Translations under genes and position numbers: made by a program | Source: Lottia gigantea | Lineage: Eukaryota; Mollusca; Gastropoda; Lottiidae | DNA length: 64,000 bases | Direction of reading: 5' to 3' | Assembly (NCBI RefSeq): GCF_000327385.1 | Contig: NW_008706746.1 | Span: 7,189,955-7,253,954, forward strand | Shown: positions 60,956 to 64,000 of the stretch, piece by piece | How positions within the stretch are numbered: position 1 is the stretch's first letter | Layout: every line of letters starts with the position of its first letter | The notes under the pieces: model-generated | The model's database searches: none | Told to the model about the DNA's origin: nothing | What the model saw: only the letters and a program-made list of their open reading frames with translations

Positions 60956-61641
60956 GCGTGTATCGAGAAAACTGTGTTGCGACAACGACACTAGCATATT
61001 TTTTTTTATTTATGATCTAATTGCCACCAAAACCTGCTTTGCTGCCTGGCCTGCATCACTCATTCACAGAAGCGACTTTTCTGGGATTTCACCCAAGGAG
61101 AGCGACCTGCTGAACTGGATTAATTAATTGTGTTTGGTTGGGTTAGAAAAAAGTCAAAAATTTGCTCAATTTATTCATTACGGTTAAATCGGTTTGCGTA
61201 GTTGAATGGATGTGATTTGAATCAACTCAATTCGCGAACAATCATATTCACAACCCTAACGTATTTTCTAAAATAGAATTATCAACAAGAATTTAAACTA
61301 TGTAGAATGATATTGAGGTTAATTTAACTTATTGAGAGTTGTTCATGGAAGAATTATAATATATAAATACTATTAAAAACATAATAAACACCCTTTCTAT
61401 TGGGAAATAAAGGTGTTTTTAAGATCGACTATCATGCTTTGTCAAATGATAATATCAAATCTAAAACATCAACAGCAGTTTCTAAAATATTTTGTTTTTT
61501 ACAGTGACATATTTGCAGTACAAATATTACAGTACCAGCAACACTTTTTATGGTTTAACGGATTCTCTTGCAAGAAAACGGGAAATTAAAAGAATGTATA
61601 GTTCTTAACTGAAGATAGTTTAAAGCCCCTTTTCCGTTCAG

Positions 61642-61729
61642 CAACCAACAAGGGTGTGTGTGTCGATAAGTCTGTGGGCGTATATTATGCGTTGGAAAGT
61701 TGCCTTCGGTCAGGCAGAGATGCTGTCTG
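61642..61729 (+). CDS. Candidate short internal exon, unknown product
   Basis: A good acceptor (CCCTTTTCCGTTCAG ending 61641) and a good donor (CTG|GTGAGG at 61729/61730) bracket 88 bases that translate in one frame as TNKGVCVDKSVGVYYALESC followed by LRSGRDAVW. No partner exon was found within the window. A 73-codon frame also covers it on the minus strand, so chance is a real alternative. Confidence 0.2.
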
Positions 61730-61799
61730 GTGAGGAATGTTATGTTTGCCTCTTTCCATATTCGTCGTAATGCCAAATGTTAAAAAAAGTATCGGAAAG

Positions 61800-62180
61800 G
61801 GTGCACTTCTTGGCTACTATATGGGATCTTCACTCTACAGCATACGTCTTTTGTGTGTATCTTTAAGCACATTTCGACGCCTTTAAAGCATACACATATT
61901 TAATTCAATTATAATCCAATTACACAACTCAAAGCTTTTGAAAAAATCTGTTTGACACAATTATTATTACTATTTTTTTTTTATTGCGTGATGTTTTTTT
62001 GATTATCTTTTACGCCTCGAACAATAAGTCTACCCTTTTAGTGGTGAATAAATTGCTACTCTACTATGCTCCGTTAATTTGCCTCATATTGGCCAAATAC
62101 ATCGTCTCTTCCACACATCTGAAACTATTATATATTTTTAGCGTGTTTCGATTTAACAGATAGACATCGTAAATTAGATG
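61800..62180. other. Unassigned AT-rich stretch
   Basis: I see no gene or repeat here beyond short A and T runs. Confidence 0.4.
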
Positions 62181-62184
62181 GAGA

Positions 62185-62275
62185 AATGAAATGGAATTTT
62201 TCGTCCTACTTTGGGAATCTAAACGCCAAAAAAGGGCACAAAGACTCCACAATATGGAGACCGGGGCTCTATGCT
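62185..62275 (+). repeat. Repeat A head, decayed
   Basis: AATGGAATTTTTCGTCCTAC is a clear head. AGACCGGGGCTCTATGCTCT may be a remnant of the 3' part. Confidence 0.5.
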
Positions 62276-62299
62276 CTCACGTATAAAATGAAATATAAT

Positions 62300-64000
62300 C
62301 TGAATTACAGTCAGTGAAGGTTTCGTTGCAACATAGTAAACAGAAAACTGACTTTAGTCACGAAACCATTCGGCCGATGATTTTAACAACTTATACAGGT
62401 GTAAGATGTAAGCAATACTTGGTAATTTTAGCAAAAACATCCAAAATAAATCAGAATGCGGCTGTCGAAATAAAAATAGAGAATAAAGGAATTTAACAAG
62501 TGAAACGAGATTAAATGGATAGTTCAAAAGATATTTGAGCCGAGAACAATTTGTCTCAAATTAAAATAGCTTCATAAACATTCCTAATTTTAATTTGGTA
62601 AAATTATTCAATTCAAATATAACTGATGAAGAAACTGTATATTCGGACATTAAAATGTATTCTTGATTTGAAATGATAAGGACATCTTGTGTTTCAATCT
62701 TGAATAATAAATTCAATTCAGGGGGCGTAGCCATAATTAGGAATTATTGGTGTTTATCTCAAAAAATTCGCGTCAATAAGACTGTCAAAGCTATTCAAAA
62801 TTTAGAAAAATAGCACTTCTATAGGATTGCTTTGACGAAATCCCAACGCCTCTGGGAATGCGCTTCTTTGTAAACTCTGGAATAATGTTCTCAAAATACC
62901 TTTCATGATTGCATTTCCGGCCATTTGTTGTGGAGATAGACAATAGCAGTATCTTATCCAGTGATCATTAGAGTTTCTTTAGTTGTCAGTATACGATAAA
63001 CAAAGTCAGGTCTCCACGTAATGACCAAGCGTAGGCCTATCTTGCTCAGAATTCTAGAAATTGGAAACATCTGCAGACCAACGGCGATAGTGCCATTCAA
63101 GAAGCCCCAAGTAGACCTAAAGCGTTGCAAATGCATGTAGCTCAGACAAGACTTCTTAAATATATCCAACAAGAAAACCTTTAAATGAAAGGCCCTATTT
63201 CAGATGGTATATCAAGATCAGAACACCTGGGTTAGAATATGAGCTTGTATTAAATAATTTGATAAGTCTAGAAGATATTCTAGACCCTGTACATCTGTTA
63301 AATACATTACAAACGAGAATAAAAACTATTTTATTGCTTTATCATTATTTCCTTTTGTACAGGTGCATAGACAATTAAACACGACACGTTTTACTGGTAA
63401 TTGAATCCGTATAAAACTCGGCTTACAAAATAGCTATACAATCCAATTGACGGGACGAATTATTTGAAGCAATACATGTACAAATGAATATTTTGTAATT
63501 TTGGTCGTATTATATGTAACTAGAGCCGCCCTGTTTGAAAATTACAAACCTTGATATTCCTTTTCCAAAAGGAACCAAGACTGCAGGCTTTTTCATTGGG
63601 CTTCTTAAAATTTTGAAGCAAAATTATTCAATACATGGTATTTATTTTAGGTTCAGTGTAGCTCGAAATTTAATTCAACTCGATCCTCGCCACCTAACCC
63701 TTTATCTCCAAGTGATTGAAAACAAAAATGACATATTCTAAATTTGATCTCTCAAAAATCAGGATTGTTCTTAATACTGTGTAAAGGGAGGAAACTCTAA
63801 ATAAATAATTGTAATTTTCAGACAACAATTGACTTTCACGAATTTCAACATTGAGTCCAGTCAATTGTTCCCAAAGTTAACATTGGACTGTTCAGTTTCC
63901 ATAGATCTACTCAGCGTGGAATGCGATCATACATTTTCTTTCAATATGCAGACATCGCATGTAGACGATAGTCTTACGGTTCTGTATTCCTCGGCAGTTA
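62300..64000. other. Unassigned non-coding stretch
   Basis: The part at about 62990-63180 is open in several frames on both strands, and each reads protein-like, so no frame can be preferred. GCATTTCCGGCCATTTGTTG (about 62911) loosely echoes the unit at 1680-1710. Confidence 0.35.

Noticed and set aside
62954-63172. 72-codon minus frame, with protein-like plus frames over the same bases
   Set aside because: Three or more frames on both strands look equally plausible, so none can be trusted.
1-64000. CRISPR array, operon or prokaryotic defence system
   Set aside because: No regularly spaced short direct repeats with unique spacers, no long adjacent open frames and no ribosome-binding sites; the DNA is animal-like.

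Overview
This window looks like eukaryotic, AT-rich, repeat-laden animal DNA, most likely from a mollusc (inference). Open frames are short, there are no operon-like runs and no ribosome-binding sites. Dispersed short repeats and small inverted-repeat elements (MITEs) dominate. The most abundant repeat carries a head reading GAGTTTTACGTCCTACTTT, which resembles repeat heads I associate with molluscan genomes. I cannot confirm the species.

I found no complete protein-coding gene I would defend. The longest open frame is about 155 codons on the minus strand (15760-16230) and may be one exon or an old fragment. A few shorter stretches have plausible splice borders (46284-46521 minus, 61642-61729 plus). 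Many other 60-100 codon frames are open on both strands at once and look like chance. The window is best read as intergenic or intronic DNA, possibly with isolated exons. One stretch (24527-24795) looks like a decayed non-LTR retrotransposon fragment.

Layout: 640-990 a ~200 bp tandem duplication; 1220-1538 a family-B MITE beside a tRNA-like SINE head (1543-1640); 1662-2150 three degenerate ~150-180 bp repeats; 4081-4350 a cluster of bZIP-like and CTCF-like motifs; 7590-7700 and 8660-9040 tandem repeats, the latter G-rich; 17080-17150 a 22-bp minisatellite; 19424-19860 a ~125 bp tandem array; 22170-22632 an assembly gap with a poly-C edge; 22960-23345 two repeat-A copies; 26629-26727, 28017-28253, 38685-38934 and 40589-40762 palindromic MITEs; 33447-33469 a strong G-quadruplex motif; 36041-36180 a hAT-like end; 41352-41562 a deleted family-B copy; 45194-45243 a 50-bp gap with a poly-G edge; 49190-49218 a hammerhead-like core; 50040-50830 complex tandem repeats; 51376-51738 two family-C half copies, one interrupted by repeat A; 52233-53328 three repeat-A copies; 53809-54149 the longest family-B copy; 54767-55300 a diverged duplication.

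The main biology visible is mobile-element history: at least four short-element families, nesting, and local tandem duplication. All annotations rest on reading by eye. No homology search, repeat masking or splice modelling was run.
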